Origin: Gemmatimonadaceae bacterium
GTDB lineage: Bacteria > Gemmatimonadota > Gemmatimonadetes > Gemmatimonadales > Gemmatimonadaceae
DNA: 64,000 nucleotides
Direction: 5' to 3'
NCBI GenBank assembly: GCA_036496605.1
Contig: DASXKV010000054.1
Location: 1 to 64,000, forward strand
Positions within the stretch are counted from its first letter, which is position 1; every line of letters starts with the position of its first letter. Shown here in pieces: positions 37,480-47,046 of this stretch. The translations under genes were made by a program, and so were the position numbers. The notes beneath the pieces are model-generated. The model ran no database searches. It saw nothing but the letters and a program-made list of their open reading frames with translations, and had not been told where the DNA came from.

Positions 37480-39816
37480 ATGCGACGTCTTACGCTGTTT
37501 CTCTCACTGCTCTCCGCTTCTCCGCTGTTCGCTCAACACCCGCAGGGCTCCGCCCGGGACCCAATTCCCTCACCTGCCTCCATTCTCGGCTTCGAGCCCG
37601 GCGCCGATCGACATCTGCCGAGCTGGAAGCAGGTCACGGAGTACTTCACCGCTCTGGACAAAGCCAGTCCTCGTGTCTCCGTCCGTACGTTAGGCAAAAC
37701 GACTCTCGGGCGTCCGTTCCTCGTGGCGTTCATAAGTGACTCGGCGACGCTGCGCAATCTCGAGCACTATCGCCAGGTCCAGCGCAAGCTCATGGATCCG
37801 CGCCTCCAGGCGCCCGGTGAGCGGGAGAGGCTCCTCGCCGAGGGGAAGAATATCATTCTCATCACGTCGAGCATTCACTCGACTGAGGCTGGCGGCTTTA
37901 CGACGCCGATCGTCCTCGCCGACCAGCTCGCGCGGGCCGAAACGCCCGAGGCGAAATCGATTCTCGCCAACACCATCATCATGCTCGTCCCGTCGCAGAA
38001 CCCCGACGGCGTCGATATCGTCGGCGACTGGTATCGCTCGACGTTAGGCACTCGCGCCGAGGGGACCTCGCCCCCCGAGCTCTATCATCACTACACGGGA
38101 CACGACAACAACCGCGACTGGTACGCATTCACACAAGTCGAAACGCAGTACACGGTCGACTCGCTCTACACGCCATGGGATCCGGAAATCGTCAACGACA
38201 TTCATCAACAGGGTTCCAATGCCGGGCGAATCTTCATTCCTCCTTACATGGACCCCGTCGAGCCAAATATCGATCCGATTCTCACCGCTGGTACAAATTC
38301 GTTAGGGATGGCGATGAGTTGGAGGATGATTGCGGATGGGTTTACCGGCGTTGCAACAAACGCGTCGTACGACGAATGGTCGCCGGCGCGTCAGTATTCG
38401 CTGTACCATCGCGGCGTCCGCATTCTGACCGAAACGGCGAGTGCGCACCTGGCGACCCCACTCGAGCTCGAATTCGATCAGCTCGGACCAGGCCGCGGCT
38501 ACGACGCGCGTGAGGCAACCTGGAACTATCCGTCGCTCTGGACCGGCGGAAGCTGGCGCTACGGCGACATCGTTCGATACCAGGTGCACGCGACGCGGGT
38601 GATGCTCAGCCAGGCCGCGCGCGACCGCCGCGTGTGGCTCGAGAGCTATGCGGACCTCGGCGATCGCGCGCTCGCGGATCAATCCAAGACCCCGGCGTGG
38701 GGGCGCGATGCGTGGCCCGCCGCATTCGTCATTCCGAAAACGCAGCCTGACGAGAGCGCGCTCCGACGACTTCTCAGCACGCTGCAGCGCGGCCAGGTCG
38801 AGATTCGTGAGGCCACTGCCCCCGTCACGACAGCGGGAACGCGTTACCCGGCTGGAAGCTATGTCGTTCTCACGCGTCAGCCGTATGGTGGCTTCGCCAA
38901 GGCGCTACTCGAGCGTCAGCGGTATCCCGACCTGCGCGAGTATCCCAATGGGCCACCGAAACGTCCCTACGATGTCACTGCGCACACGCTGCCACTGCTG
39001 TTCGGCGTCGACGTCGCCGAGGTGTCGGGTACCGCGCCCGCAGCGGGCGCGCCGATCGCCCGCGTCAACGAATCGGCCTACAGCGTCGCCGGCCTAACGG
39101 GAACGCGTCGGCGCATCGGATTGTATCGCAGCTATAACGCGTCGATGGACGAGGGTTGGACGCGCTTCGTCTTCGATACCTACCACGTGCCATACACGTC
39201 GATCGTCGATCGTGACGTGCGCGCCGGCAAGCTCGCCGATCGGTTCGACGTCATTGTCATCCCCGACCAGTCGCCTAACGCGATCGCGCGTGGTTTGGGC
39301 GGCAACTATCCGGATTCGTTGCGCGGTGGACTGGGTGAGGAGGGCGCTCGGGCGCTCGCCGAATTCGTACAGACCGGGGGCACGCTCGTCACGTTCAACA
39401 ACGCATCCGAGTACGCCATCGAGGCGCTCAAACTACCCGTGCGCAATATCCTGGCTGGCGTTCGCAGCACGGATTTCTATGCGCCCGGCTCCATTCTGAG
39501 CGTGGAGATCCGACGCGACCAACCGATCGCACGCGGCCTCACGGCACACGTGCCGGCGATCTGGTTCGAGGAGAGCCCGGCGTTCGAAATCACCGACAGC
39601 ACGCAGGCAACCGCCGTCGCCACATACCCCTCGAGCGGTAATCCATTGCTCTCCGGTTGGTTGTTAGGCGGAACGAAGCTCAACGGAAAGGCAGCGCTCG
39701 TCGACGTGAGGCGGGGCAATGGGCACGTGGTCTTGTTCGGTTTTCGGCCACAGTATCGAGGTCAGAGTCTCGCGACATATCCGCTGGTGTGGGGAGCCCT
39801 GGGGGGCAGCGGGTAG
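37480..39816 (+). CDS. Secreted M14-family zinc carboxypeptidase
   Basis: 778-residue exported metallopeptidase (signal MRRLTLFLSLLSASPLFAQ). The zinc motif HxxE is HSTE (H133, E136) in ITSSIHSTEAGGF, with the further metal histidine probably in VNDIHQQGSNAGR. GHDNNRDWYAFTQVET is a typical M14 substrate-binding segment. A long C-terminal region resembles a class-I glutamine-amidotransferase-like fold (FDVIVIPDQSPNAIARGLGG). The protein digests peptides or cell-wall peptides outside the cytoplasm. The sequence contains three CGTTAGG motifs, each creating a TTA codon. Confidence 0.9.
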   Translation: MRRLTLFLSLLSASPLFAQHPQGSARDPIPSPASILGFEPGADRHLPSWKQVTEYFTALDKASPRVSVRTLGKTTLGRPFLVAFISDSATLRNLEHYRQVQRKLMDPRLQAPGERERLLAEGKNIILITSSIHSTEAGGFTTPIVLADQLARAETPEAKSILANTIIMLVPSQNPDGVDIVGDWYRSTLGTRAEGTSPPELYHHYTGHDNNRDWYAFTQVETQYTVDSLYTPWDPEIVNDIHQQGSNAGRIFIPPYMDPVEPNIDPILTAGTNSLGMAMSWRMIADGFTGVATNASYDEWSPARQYSLYHRGVRILTETASAHLATPLELEFDQLGPGRGYDAREATWNYPSLWTGGSWRYGDIVRYQVHATRVMLSQAARDRRVWLESYADLGDRALADQSKTPAWGRDAWPAAFVIPKTQPDESALRRLLSTLQRGQVEIREATAPVTTAGTRYPAGSYVVLTRQPYGGFAKALLERQRYPDLREYPNGPPKRPYDVTAHTLPLLFGVDVAEVSGTAPAAGAPIARVNESAYSVAGLTGTRRRIGLYRSYNASMDEGWTRFVFDTYHVPYTSIVDRDVRAGKLADRFDVIVIPDQSPNAIARGLGGNYPDSLRGGLGEEGARALAEFVQTGGTLVTFNNASEYAIEALKLPVRNILAGVRSTDFYAPGSILSVEIRRDQPIARGLTAHVPAIWFEESPAFEITDSTQATAVATYPSSGNPLLSGWLLGGTKLNGKAALVDVRRGNGHVVLFGFRPQYRGQSLATYPLVWGALGGSG

Positions 39817-39886
39817 CGGGTAGCGGGTAGCGGGTAGAGAGCAAAACCCTCGACCCACAACCCTCTGCCCTCTGCCCACAACCCTC
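39806..39886. repeat. Heptad-type intergenic inverted repeat F (convergent gap)
   Basis: Four GGGTAGC-type heptamers (about 39812-39838) are followed by C-rich heptamers CCCTCGA, CCCACAA, CCCTCTG, CCCTCTG, CCCACAA, CCCTCTA. It lies between the convergent peptidase and carboxylesterase genes and probably serves both as a transcript end. Confidence 0.75.
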
Positions 39887-41331
39887 TACGGTCTGATTTC
39901 CCCTTTCGCACGCGCAATCACGTCGAGCGAATCATATAACGAACGCTTAACCATCGTCCGCGGCCGAATCTCGGGACCGAACTCGAGGAGCGCGTCGTTG
40001 GTTGACGTATAGCGCGGCCAGGGCGGCCATTTCCCCTCGGCAGCGCCGTTCGGATCGCCCCGGGATGCAAACTCCAGCCAATAATCGCTCATCGCGTCCG
40101 CGAGCACCGCGTCATACGCAGTGTGCCCAGCGCTCGGCAGGATTGGACTCGGGCGTCCGAAGACGAACGTGATCTCGGCGCTGTGATATGCGCCCCGCTT
40201 CTGGTTCACGCTATCGTCGCCGACGCGTGAAAACATGTAGAGGTACGTCGGCGCGCCTCGCGCCGAGATGAGACGAGCGAACGTACGGGTCGGCGCGCCC
40301 ATCCACTCGTCTCCTTCATCGCGATTGCTGCCGACGATGACGGGAACAATGTTGGCGGCCCCAGTCTGCAGCGCGGTGTCCACCGGATGCGGCAATACCC
40401 ATCCGTCGACGACGGGGAAAAAGCGCGGCGCGGCCGGCTGTCCGATGCGCAGCGCGACCGCGAGCAGCGTGTCGGCGTTGGCCGCACGGAGCTGCTTCAA
40501 CGCCGCGGCACCAGCACCGCGTACGCCTAACGAGTCGGCGAGCTGCTGGCTGGCGGATCGCGCCATCTCCTGTCGGGCGATGCCGGTTCCCACGCCCGTT
40601 CCGCTCTCGAGAATCGCCCGCGCGAATAGCCCCTTCGCCAACGGTGAGGCGATCAGGGAGCCGACACTCATGCCGCCAGCCGACTCACCGAAGATCGTCA
40701 CACGCGACGGATCGCCACCGAAACGCGCGATGTTACGGCGCACCCACTGCAGTGCGGCGATCTGGTCGAGCAGTCCGTAGTTGCCTGACGAGTGTTGCGG
40801 CGATTCGGCAGCCAGCGCCGGATGCGTGAAGAACCCGAAGGGTCCGAGGCGGTAGTTGAGCGTGACGACCACAGCGCCTTTCTGCGCGAGCCGCGCTCCA
40901 TTGTGACGCTGCTCACCGCCGAAGCCGGCGAAGAAGCCACCGCCGTGAATCCACACCATCACCGGCCGGCGGCCATTCTCGCCTAACGCGGTCGTCCAGA
41001 CATTCAGATACAGGCAATCTTCGGCAATGCCGGCCGCATAGGGATCGATGTCGCTGTACGGCTGGCCCTGCATGCAGTTGTGGCCGAGTTGGTTCGCGGC
41101 GCGAACACCCGTCCACTTCGGCGCCGGGCGCGGCGGACGCCAGCGGAGGGTGCCCACCGGCGGCGCTGCGTACGGAATGCCGCGGAACACGAGCACGCCG
41201 CTCACGGAATCGACGACTCCCTCGAGAATGCCGGTGTCGATCGTTACCCGCGGCGGCGCTGCCCGGTGCGCCTGAACGGTTCCGAGGAGGATCGCCGCCA
41301 CGATGGCAACGCGCGCACATGATGGAATCAT
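39886..41331 (-). CDS. Secreted type-B carboxylesterase
   Basis: 481 residues from the ATG at 41331 (signal MIPSCARVAIVAAILLGTVQ then AHRA). Type-B carboxylesterase features: VFRGIPYAAPPVGTLRWRPP near the N-terminus, EDCLYLNVWT, the oxyanion hole WIHGGGFFAGFGG, nucleophile elbow FGESAGGMSVG, and the C-terminal histidine in GAYHSAEITFVFG. The enzyme hydrolyses carboxylic esters in the periplasm; substrate unknown. The stop codon lies against the end of the heptad repeat. Confidence 0.92.
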   Translation of the reverse strand: MIPSCARVAIVAAILLGTVQAHRAAPPRVTIDTGILEGVVDSVSGVLVFRGIPYAAPPVGTLRWRPPRPAPKWTGVRAANQLGHNCMQGQPYSDIDPYAAGIAEDCLYLNVWTTALGENGRRPVMVWIHGGGFFAGFGGEQRHNGARLAQKGAVVVTLNYRLGPFGFFTHPALAAESPQHSSGNYGLLDQIAALQWVRRNIARFGGDPSRVTIFGESAGGMSVGSLIASPLAKGLFARAILESGTGVGTGIARQEMARSASQQLADSLGVRGAGAAALKQLRAANADTLLAVALRIGQPAAPRFFPVVDGWVLPHPVDTALQTGAANIVPVIVGSNRDEGDEWMGAPTRTFARLISARGAPTYLYMFSRVGDDSVNQKRGAYHSAEITFVFGRPSPILPSAGHTAYDAVLADAMSDYWLEFASRGDPNGAAEGKWPPWPRYTSTNDALLEFGPEIRPRTMVKRSLYDSLDVIARAKGEIRP

Positions 41332-41491
41332 CGCGAGCTCGTCCGTTAGTGTTTGCTCACTGAGAGTGCGGTCCGCGGTCGAGGATGTCTTCGAACACGG
41401 GCTCAACCTATCGGCCCGAGCGGCGGTGCGCCATCCACGTCGCGGTGCCATCCTTGCGTCCTCAGCGAAGGGTGCTGATCAGGAGCGAGGA

Positions 41492-41719
41492 ATGAGCGGG
41501 AGATCGATACATGTCGTCACCGCGCTGGTCGTGATAGCACTCTGCGCGTGTACGGGTGGCAACATGGGCAACACCCGTGGCGGCGGTGCGGCACCCGGCC
41601 AGTCTGGCGGCCGCGACACGTCTCATGCGAGCGCAGCCAGTACGCCGGCTCCGAGCAACGCGACCCCTGTTGCGACAACCGACACGACGAAGCCGGCCGC
41701 AAAAGCGAAGAAGCCGTAG
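41492..41719 (+). CDS. Very small lipoprotein
   Basis: 75 residues from the ATG at 41492 (AGGAGCGAGG upstream). The signal MSGRSIHVVTALVVIALCAC has a lipobox ALCAC; the mature part is a low-complexity Gly/Ser/Thr/Ala/Pro chain ending KPAAKAKKP. Such proteins are probably extended and surface-tethered. The function is unknown. It is convergent with the pseudo-receiver gene. Confidence 0.6.
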   Translation: MSGRSIHVVTALVVIALCACTGGNMGNTRGGGAAPGQSGGRDTSHASAASTPAPSNATPVATTDTTKPAAKAKKP

Positions 41720-41728
41720 CCCTGCCTC

Positions 41729-42223
41729 TTACTTATCGCCTGCGCGCTGCAAGACGAGTTCGAGCGCTCCGATCGTCGGAGGCATCAATAGCGTGTCGAG
41801 GTCGTAATCGCTTGCGATCGCGCGCACGCGATCCAGAGCTTCCTGCGTTCCGTAAATGATGACAGAAACCCCTCTCATTGTCGCGCGACCGAAGAACTCG
41901 CTACGCCAGGAGAGCGGGTCGTCACAATCGAGAAGACAAATTCGTGGTCTCACGCGACGGACGGAATCTTCCGCCGACTCCGGCGGATGAGCGAAATGAA
42001 TCTCGTAGCCCAGCGTCTCCACGAGGCCGGCGAGCAAAGCCGCGGCGACGGCATCGTGCGAGAAGATGAGGATGGCTTGTTGGCGCGATGAGGATCGATG
42101 GGCGCGGTGAGGGGCGGGCATCGACAAGTGAGGGAGACGTCGCCGCTGTTCCGCAAACGATACACCATCGTGCTTGACGGGCCTGAAATCCGGGGTGAGA
42201 TTCAGCGCGCTCGATTCCGACAT
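41729..42223 (-). CDS. Receiver-like (pseudo-receiver) protein
   Basis: 164 residues from the ATG at 42223 (GAGGTGA six bases upstream). Residues ~50-160 follow the response-regulator fold: first strand ILIFSHD, second EIHFAHP, third RICLLDCDD (Asp 99 to 102 region), fourth VSVIIYGT, fifth LDTLLMPPT. The acidic pair of strand 1 is reduced to HD and the conserved lysine of strand 5 (normally KP) is replaced by MP. So it may not be phosphorylated in the normal way. There is no output domain. Divergent from the next gene, with about 33 bp between the starts. Confidence 0.65.
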   Translation of the reverse strand: MSESSALNLTPDFRPVKHDGVSFAEQRRRLPHLSMPAPHRAHRSSSRQQAILIFSHDAVAAALLAGLVETLGYEIHFAHPPESAEDSVRRVRPRICLLDCDDPLSWRSEFFGRATMRGVSVIIYGTQEALDRVRAIASDYDLDTLLMPPTIGALELVLQRAGDK

Positions 42224-42256
42224 CGCGCTCACCTCGCACAAGTTCGTGCTGCCGTT

Positions 42257-42556
42257 ATGATGGCCTTCGATCGGACGCAATCGCCACGACTCGAGGCCGA
42301 CACGCTCGAGGCGCTTCGCGACGTTATGGAGCGCGCGATGCGGCGAGGCGATCATGGCCAGGAGCTGCAGGATGTTCTCACGCGCGCAGCCGCGGAGGCG
42401 CGCACGAAGGACATTCACGCCGAGCAGCTGCTGGTGATCATGAAGGAGCTCTGGTACTCGCTTCCCGACCTGCGCACCGCGACGGGCGACGATCGTCAAT
42501 CGGAGCTCCTGCAGCAGCTCATTTCGCGCTGCATCTCTCAGTACTACCCTGAATAG
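42257..42556 (+). CDS. Small helical protein of unknown function
   Basis: 99 residues from the ATG at 42257 (an ATG follows directly at 42260). All-helical prediction: SPRLEADTLEALRDVMERAM, HGQELQDVLTRAAAEARTKD, IHAEQLLVIMKELWYSLPDL, SELLQQLISRCISQYY. I recognise no family. Its stop codon overlaps the beginning of the hrpB reading frame, so the pair is probably translationally coupled. It starts 33 bp from the divergent pseudo-receiver gene. Confidence 0.72.
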   Translation: MMAFDRTQSPRLEADTLEALRDVMERAMRRGDHGQELQDVLTRAAAEARTKDIHAEQLLVIMKELWYSLPDLRTATGDDRQSELLQQLISRCISQYYPE

Positions 42557-42587
42557 CGCGCTTCCGATCGACGTCGTCCTCGAGGAC

Positions 42588-45053
42588 GTGCGTCGGGCTC
42601 TGCAGTCGTCCAGCGGGGCCGTGCTGCAAGCGCCTCCTGGTGCCGGCAAGACGACCCGAGTTCCGCTCGCGCTACTCGACGAACCCTGGCTCGCCGGACG
42701 GCGCATCGTTATGCTCGAGCCGCGTCGTCTCGCCGCCCGAGCCGCGGCGCGCCGTCTCGCCGTGTCGTTAGGGGAAACGGTTGGTGGGACCGTTGGATAC
42801 CGGATGCGACTCGATACGCGCGTCGGCCCGTCGACGCGACTCGAGGTCGTCACGGAAGGCGTGCTGACGCGAATGCTCCAACACGATCCGACGCTCGAGG
42901 GCGTCGGCGTGCTCATCTTCGATGAGTTTCACGAACGCAGCCTCCACGCCGACCTGGGTCTCGCCCTGGCGCGACAGGCGCAACTCCTCGTACGGCCCGA
43001 CCTCCGCATCCTCGTTATGTCGGCGACACTCGACGTCACGCCCGTCGCCCTGATGCTCGGCGACGTGCCCGTAATCGCGAGCGAAGGACGCGAGTTCCCC
43101 GTCACCTTGCATTACCTGCCCGAGCCGCTCGCCGACCGCCGCGACGCGCGCTCAGTCGAGACACGCCTCGCGTCGACCATCGAACGCGCCTTACGAGACA
43201 ATGAAGGCGATCTCCTCGTGTTTCTGCCGGGTGCCGGCGAGATCCGCCGCGTCGGGTCGCGGCTCGCGGAGACGCTCTCGTCTCGCGACATCGTCATCGC
43301 GCCACTGCACGGCAGTCTGCCGGGCGACGCGCAGGATCTCGCTATCGCGCCGAGTTCAGCCGGGCGACGTAAGATCGTGCTCGCGACGTCGATCGCCGAG
43401 ACGAGCCTAACGATCGAAGGTGTTCGCATCGTCGTCGACAGCGGCCTCGCACGCGTGCCGCGGTTCTCGCCGCGATCCGGACTCACGCGTCTGGAGACCG
43501 TACGCGTGAATCGCGCGTCGGCGAATCAGCGTTGTGGCCGTGCTGGTCGCGTGGCACCGGGCGTCTGCTACCGGTTGTGGACGGAAATCGAGCACGGGCA
43601 CCTTCTCCCTCGGGCAACGCCGGAAATTCTCGAGGCCGATCTCGCACCCCTCGCATTGGACCTCGCAATCGCCGGCATTACCGATCCACTGGAGCTGAGC
43701 TGGTTGGATCCACCGCCGAGCGCGTCGCTCGCTCAGGCGCGCGAGCTGCTGCGCGAGCTCGAGGCAATCGGCCACGAGGGACGCTGCACCGAGCATGGCC
43801 GGGCGATGGCAGGCCTCGCGCTTCACCCGCGGCTCGCACACATGATCCTGCGCGCTAAACCTCTGCAGTTTGGCCTAACGGCATGCCACGTCGCGGCACT
43901 CCTCGGCGAGCGCGATCCGCTTCGCGGCGAAGGGGCGCCGCTCGACGTCGATCTTCGCCCGCGACTCGACCTGCTGACACGCGGCACGCACGATTCCCGC
44001 GCGGACCAGGCGATCCTGCGACGCATTCGAATGGAAGCGGATCATCTGGCGGGGCAGCTCGGTATTCGCCGCGACGATACGGTCAGAGATCCTGGCGTGC
44101 TCGTCGCGTTCGCGTATCCCGATCGAATCGCGCAGCGGCGCCGCGGTGGTTCGCGGGGCCGGTTCCTCCTGCGCAATGGACGTGGCGTCGCTCTCGAGAA
44201 GGACGACCCGTTAGGTGACGAGGAGTTTCTGGCCGTGGCGGCGGTAGACGACCGGCAGCCCGAGAGTCGCGTCTTCCTCGCGGCTGCGCTCGGGCGGGAG
44301 GACGTCGAGACGCATTTCGCTTCGCAGATCGTCGAAGACCGGCTGGTGGAATGGGACGACCGGACCGAGAGTGTCGTCGCGCACCGACGAACGCGTCTCG
44401 GCGCCCTCGTTCTTTCGCAGGAGCCGCTCCGCGACGTCGATGCGGCCGACGTTGCTCACGCCCTGGCAACGGCGCTGGCCGCCGCCGGCGTGGATTCATT
44501 GCCGTGGAGCGACGGTGCCCGGCGTCTTCGCGAGCGGCTCGCCTTTCTGCATAACGTGGATGCGTCCTGGCCCGATGTGAGCGACGCCGCGCTGTCAGAC
44601 ACGATGGATGCGTGGCTCGCACCGCGAATCGTGGGCATGCGTCGTCTGCGGGATGTCGCTCAGCTCGACCTCGGCCAGGCATTGCTCGATGGACTGACCC
44701 GGAATCAGCGCGCAACGCTCGACGATCTCGCGCCGACACACTTCGTCGCGCCGAGCGGCTCCAGGCTTCCGATCGACTACGGTGACCCCGCCGCGCCAGT
44801 GCTTGCCGTTAGGCTGCAGGAGATGTTCGGACTCGCCGATACGCCACGCATCGCGGCGGGACGCGTTGCGCTCACGTTGCATCTGCTTTCACCAGCGCAG
44901 CGCCCGATTCAAGTGACGCGCGATCTCGCCGGTTTCTGGCGTGGCGGCTATCTGGACGTGCGGCGCGAGATGCGCGGGCGCTATCCGAAACACCACTGGC
45001 CAGAGGAACCACTCCGGGCGACTCCGACGTCGCGAGCCAAGCGGAGGAGATAG
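42588..45053 (+). CDS. hrpB: ATP-dependent DExH-box helicase HrpB
   Basis: 821 residues from the GTG at 42588. Motifs are complete: Walker A APPGAGKTTRVPLALL, MLEPRRLAARAAARRLA, DExH as FDEFHERSLHADL, MSATLD, ATSIAETSLTIEGVRIVVDS and QRCGRAGR. The HrpB C-terminal domain ends REMRGRYPKHHWPEEP. The family acts on RNA; the precise role is unsettled. The frame is open upstream of the GTG and encodes LPIDVVLED, which matches the usual HrpB N-terminus, so the real start may be a non-standard codon (for example CTG at 42549) overlapping the upstream stop. Confidence 0.93.
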   Translation: MRRALQSSSGAVLQAPPGAGKTTRVPLALLDEPWLAGRRIVMLEPRRLAARAAARRLAVSLGETVGGTVGYRMRLDTRVGPSTRLEVVTEGVLTRMLQHDPTLEGVGVLIFDEFHERSLHADLGLALARQAQLLVRPDLRILVMSATLDVTPVALMLGDVPVIASEGREFPVTLHYLPEPLADRRDARSVETRLASTIERALRDNEGDLLVFLPGAGEIRRVGSRLAETLSSRDIVIAPLHGSLPGDAQDLAIAPSSAGRRKIVLATSIAETSLTIEGVRIVVDSGLARVPRFSPRSGLTRLETVRVNRASANQRCGRAGRVAPGVCYRLWTEIEHGHLLPRATPEILEADLAPLALDLAIAGITDPLELSWLDPPPSASLAQARELLRELEAIGHEGRCTEHGRAMAGLALHPRLAHMILRAKPLQFGLTACHVAALLGERDPLRGEGAPLDVDLRPRLDLLTRGTHDSRADQAILRRIRMEADHLAGQLGIRRDDTVRDPGVLVAFAYPDRIAQRRRGGSRGRFLLRNGRGVALEKDDPLGDEEFLAVAAVDDRQPESRVFLAAALGREDVETHFASQIVEDRLVEWDDRTESVVAHRRTRLGALVLSQEPLRDVDAADVAHALATALAAAGVDSLPWSDGARRLRERLAFLHNVDASWPDVSDAALSDTMDAWLAPRIVGMRRLRDVAQLDLGQALLDGLTRNQRATLDDLAPTHFVAPSGSRLPIDYGDPAAPVLAVRLQEMFGLADTPRIAAGRVALTLHLLSPAQRPIQVTRDLAGFWRGGYLDVRREMRGRYPKHHWPEEPLRATPTSRAKRRR

Positions 45054-45060
45054 GAGACGC

Positions 45061-46023
45061 TCACCACGGGTGCCGCAGCGGCGCCGAGTAGCTCAATCCG
45101 GCCGTGATGCTCGTCGACTGCGTGGTGCCTGCGAAGCGACGCGATAGGCCGAGATCAAACACGAGTTGCGGAGCAACTTGACGGCGAAGACCCAGCTCCG
45201 CCGTCCAGTCGTCGAGCGGGTAGAGGCCCACGAAACGATCCACGACGACGTCGGCGACGCCGAGCGCCGAGATCAGCGGCCAGGTGTGATCGATACCTAA
45301 CGATGCCATCCAGTGCGCGCCCGTCGTTGGTGACGTCGCGGCGGCAATGGCGCTCGTCGTTGCGGTGGATGGCATGCAGGACGGTGACGGCCCATCGATC
45401 GCAGTCGGAACGACGTTGCACGGCAAATCAGGAATCAGACACGGCGGCACGCCAGGCGCATTGCCGCACAACGTTCCTCCTCCCGAAAGTGGCGCGACCG
45501 GTGTCGGCCTCACGCTCCACGTTCCGCCGGCGACGTTCAGCTGGAGCCGCAGGAACGGAAACGTCTTCGTCATCAGCCCCTTCGCGGAATAGGACGCGGT
45601 ATTTGCCGAAAGCGAGCCGACAGGAAGTACCGCCTCGCCGGCGAGCGCGAATGCTGGCCAGCGCGTCTCGACGTTGAACGCGTGAAGCCCACCGATCGCG
45701 GCGCTCGCAATACCGGTCGATGGCGGCGCCGCCGCCGAACGCGTGTGGACGATCGGCAGCCGAATCTCGATCTCCGTGAGCGGTAACACGCCGAACGATA
45801 GCTTCGGTTCGTAGCGCAGACGTTGCGTGCCGTCGCTCACCCATTCGCCGCGCAGCGGGAGAAGCTGCGCTTCGAGCTCGCCCAGGGGCGTGGGGACGGC
45901 GTCCTCGATGCGTGTCGGCCGGCCGGAATCGAGATTGTAGTATCCGGTCTGCGCAACGGCGACACGAGTGTCCGCGATGAGGAAAGCGAGCAGAATCGTC
46001 GAGCGACGCACCGGCGTTTTCAT
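45061..46023 (-). CDS. Outer-membrane beta-barrel, transporter-like
   Basis: 320 residues from the ATG at 46023 with a signal ending RVAVAQ. The mature chain has alternating hydrophobic strands (LRYEPKLSFGVLPLTEIEIR, FALAGEAVLPVGSLSA, FLRLQLNVAGGTWSVRP, TWPLISALGVADVVVDRFVG) and ends in the C-terminal strand TAGLSYSAPLRHPW. The pattern resembles the phenol-degradation meta-pathway outer-membrane transporter family. A Cys-containing loop (GTLCGNAPGVPPCLIPDLPC) is unusual for a barrel. It is convergent with hrpB (7-bp gap). Confidence 0.72.
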   Translation of the reverse strand: MKTPVRRSTILLAFLIADTRVAVAQTGYYNLDSGRPTRIEDAVPTPLGELEAQLLPLRGEWVSDGTQRLRYEPKLSFGVLPLTEIEIRLPIVHTRSAAAPPSTGIASAAIGGLHAFNVETRWPAFALAGEAVLPVGSLSANTASYSAKGLMTKTFPFLRLQLNVAGGTWSVRPTPVAPLSGGGTLCGNAPGVPPCLIPDLPCNVVPTAIDGPSPSCMPSTATTSAIAAATSPTTGAHWMASLGIDHTWPLISALGVADVVVDRFVGLYPLDDWTAELGLRRQVAPQLVFDLGLSRRFAGTTQSTSITAGLSYSAPLRHPW

Positions 46024-46153
46024 GCGCGACCTGGCGAGGGACACGAGTTGAACTCCGGGCCGCAGGATTCGGTTCCGTCGCATATGGCCACAAGCAGGAA
46101 AAGCTCCGACTCGATGAAGCGAGCGGAGCTCTCCTGTGTGAAGAGTTTCGAAC

Positions 46154-46675
46154 TTACTGAACGGTCAGTTGCCCGTGCATCCCGAGGGCCTGGTGCGGCG
46201 TACAGAAGAACTTGTACGTGCCCTTCGGGACACCGGCGAACGAAATCGTGTACGACTCGCCTGGATTATTGAACAGCGGACTGGTGAGCGGCGACATCGG
46301 GTTCGGCATGTTCGCGCTGAGCTGCGCGCTGGCCCCTGCCGGTATGCTGTCCGCGTAGAACGAGACGTTGTGCGGGGGACCCGACACGACGGTGAACTTC
46401 ACCGCATCGCCCTGCTTGATGGTGATACTGGCCGGATCGTACCGATAGCCGCTCGCGTCACCAATCATCTTTACTTCGACCGTCTTCCCGGTCGGCGCCA
46501 TCGCCGTCGCGGTGCCTGAAACGGCTCCGCCCGCCGGCGCGCTCGCGCTCGCTCCGGCAGCTGGCTGGCCAGCCGGCGGCGCCGCGGCGCCCGTCGTATC
46601 AGCCTTCTTTTCGCCCCCTCCACATGCAGCCACAAATACCACACCCACGATCACCCCACGCCCCAGATTTCGCAT
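46154..46675 (-). CDS. Plastocyanin/azurin-like copper lipoprotein
   Basis: 173-residue protein with a lipobox (VVFVAAC, Cys about residue 18), a Pro/Ala/Gly linker and a type I copper domain. The ligands are visible: histidine in SGPPHNVSFYAD, then Cys, His and Met in YKFFCTPHQALGMHG. Such proteins shuttle electrons at the membrane. The linker suggests the domain is held away from the membrane. It has no adjacent oxidase, so the partner is unknown. Confidence 0.92.
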   Translation of the reverse strand: MRNLGRGVIVGVVFVAACGGGEKKADTTGAAAPPAGQPAAGASASAPAGGAVSGTATAMAPTGKTVEVKMIGDASGYRYDPASITIKQGDAVKFTVVSGPPHNVSFYADSIPAGASAQLSANMPNPMSPLTSPLFNNPGESYTISFAGVPKGTYKFFCTPHQALGMHGQLTVQ

Positions 46676-46782
46676 TGCACTTGCCTCCTGGCATTAATTC
46701 CTCGCGTCGATCGAAGTTCGCGCGCCTCGCGAGGTGCATGGCGCGCGCCAACCCGTACGAAAAACGGCCGTTGATGGCCGGC

Positions 46783-47028
46783 TCACGGGCGTGCCGGGCG
46801 ACGCCGCCCAATGGCGGCGTCGCGAAGCCGACGAATGCGTTTCATGTACACGAGCACAATGCCCAAAGTAGCGAGAACCCAGATCGCAACGTAGCCCGTC
46901 TGCACCCGATACGCGCGGTGCGTGATATCGAGCGCGTAATAGATCGCGATCGCCGCCACGTCCAACCCAACGACGAGTGCGACCATCGTCAACAGCAGCT
47001 TGCGACTCGCGTGCGATCCGAATGCCAC
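46783..47028 (-). CDS. Small two-span membrane protein
   Basis: 81 residues with two hydrophobic spans (LLLTMVALVVGLDVAAIAIY and TGYVAIWVLATLGIVLVYM) and basic ends (MKRIRRLRDAAIGRRR). No family is recognised. It lies 18 bp after the FAD oxidoreductase gene on the same strand and probably shares its transcript. Confidence 0.65.
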   Translation of the reverse strand: MAFGSHASRKLLLTMVALVVGLDVAAIAIYYALDITHRAYRVQTGYVAIWVLATLGIVLVYMKRIRRLRDAAIGRRRPARP

Positions 47029-47046
47029 GGTCAGTCGATCCTCCTT

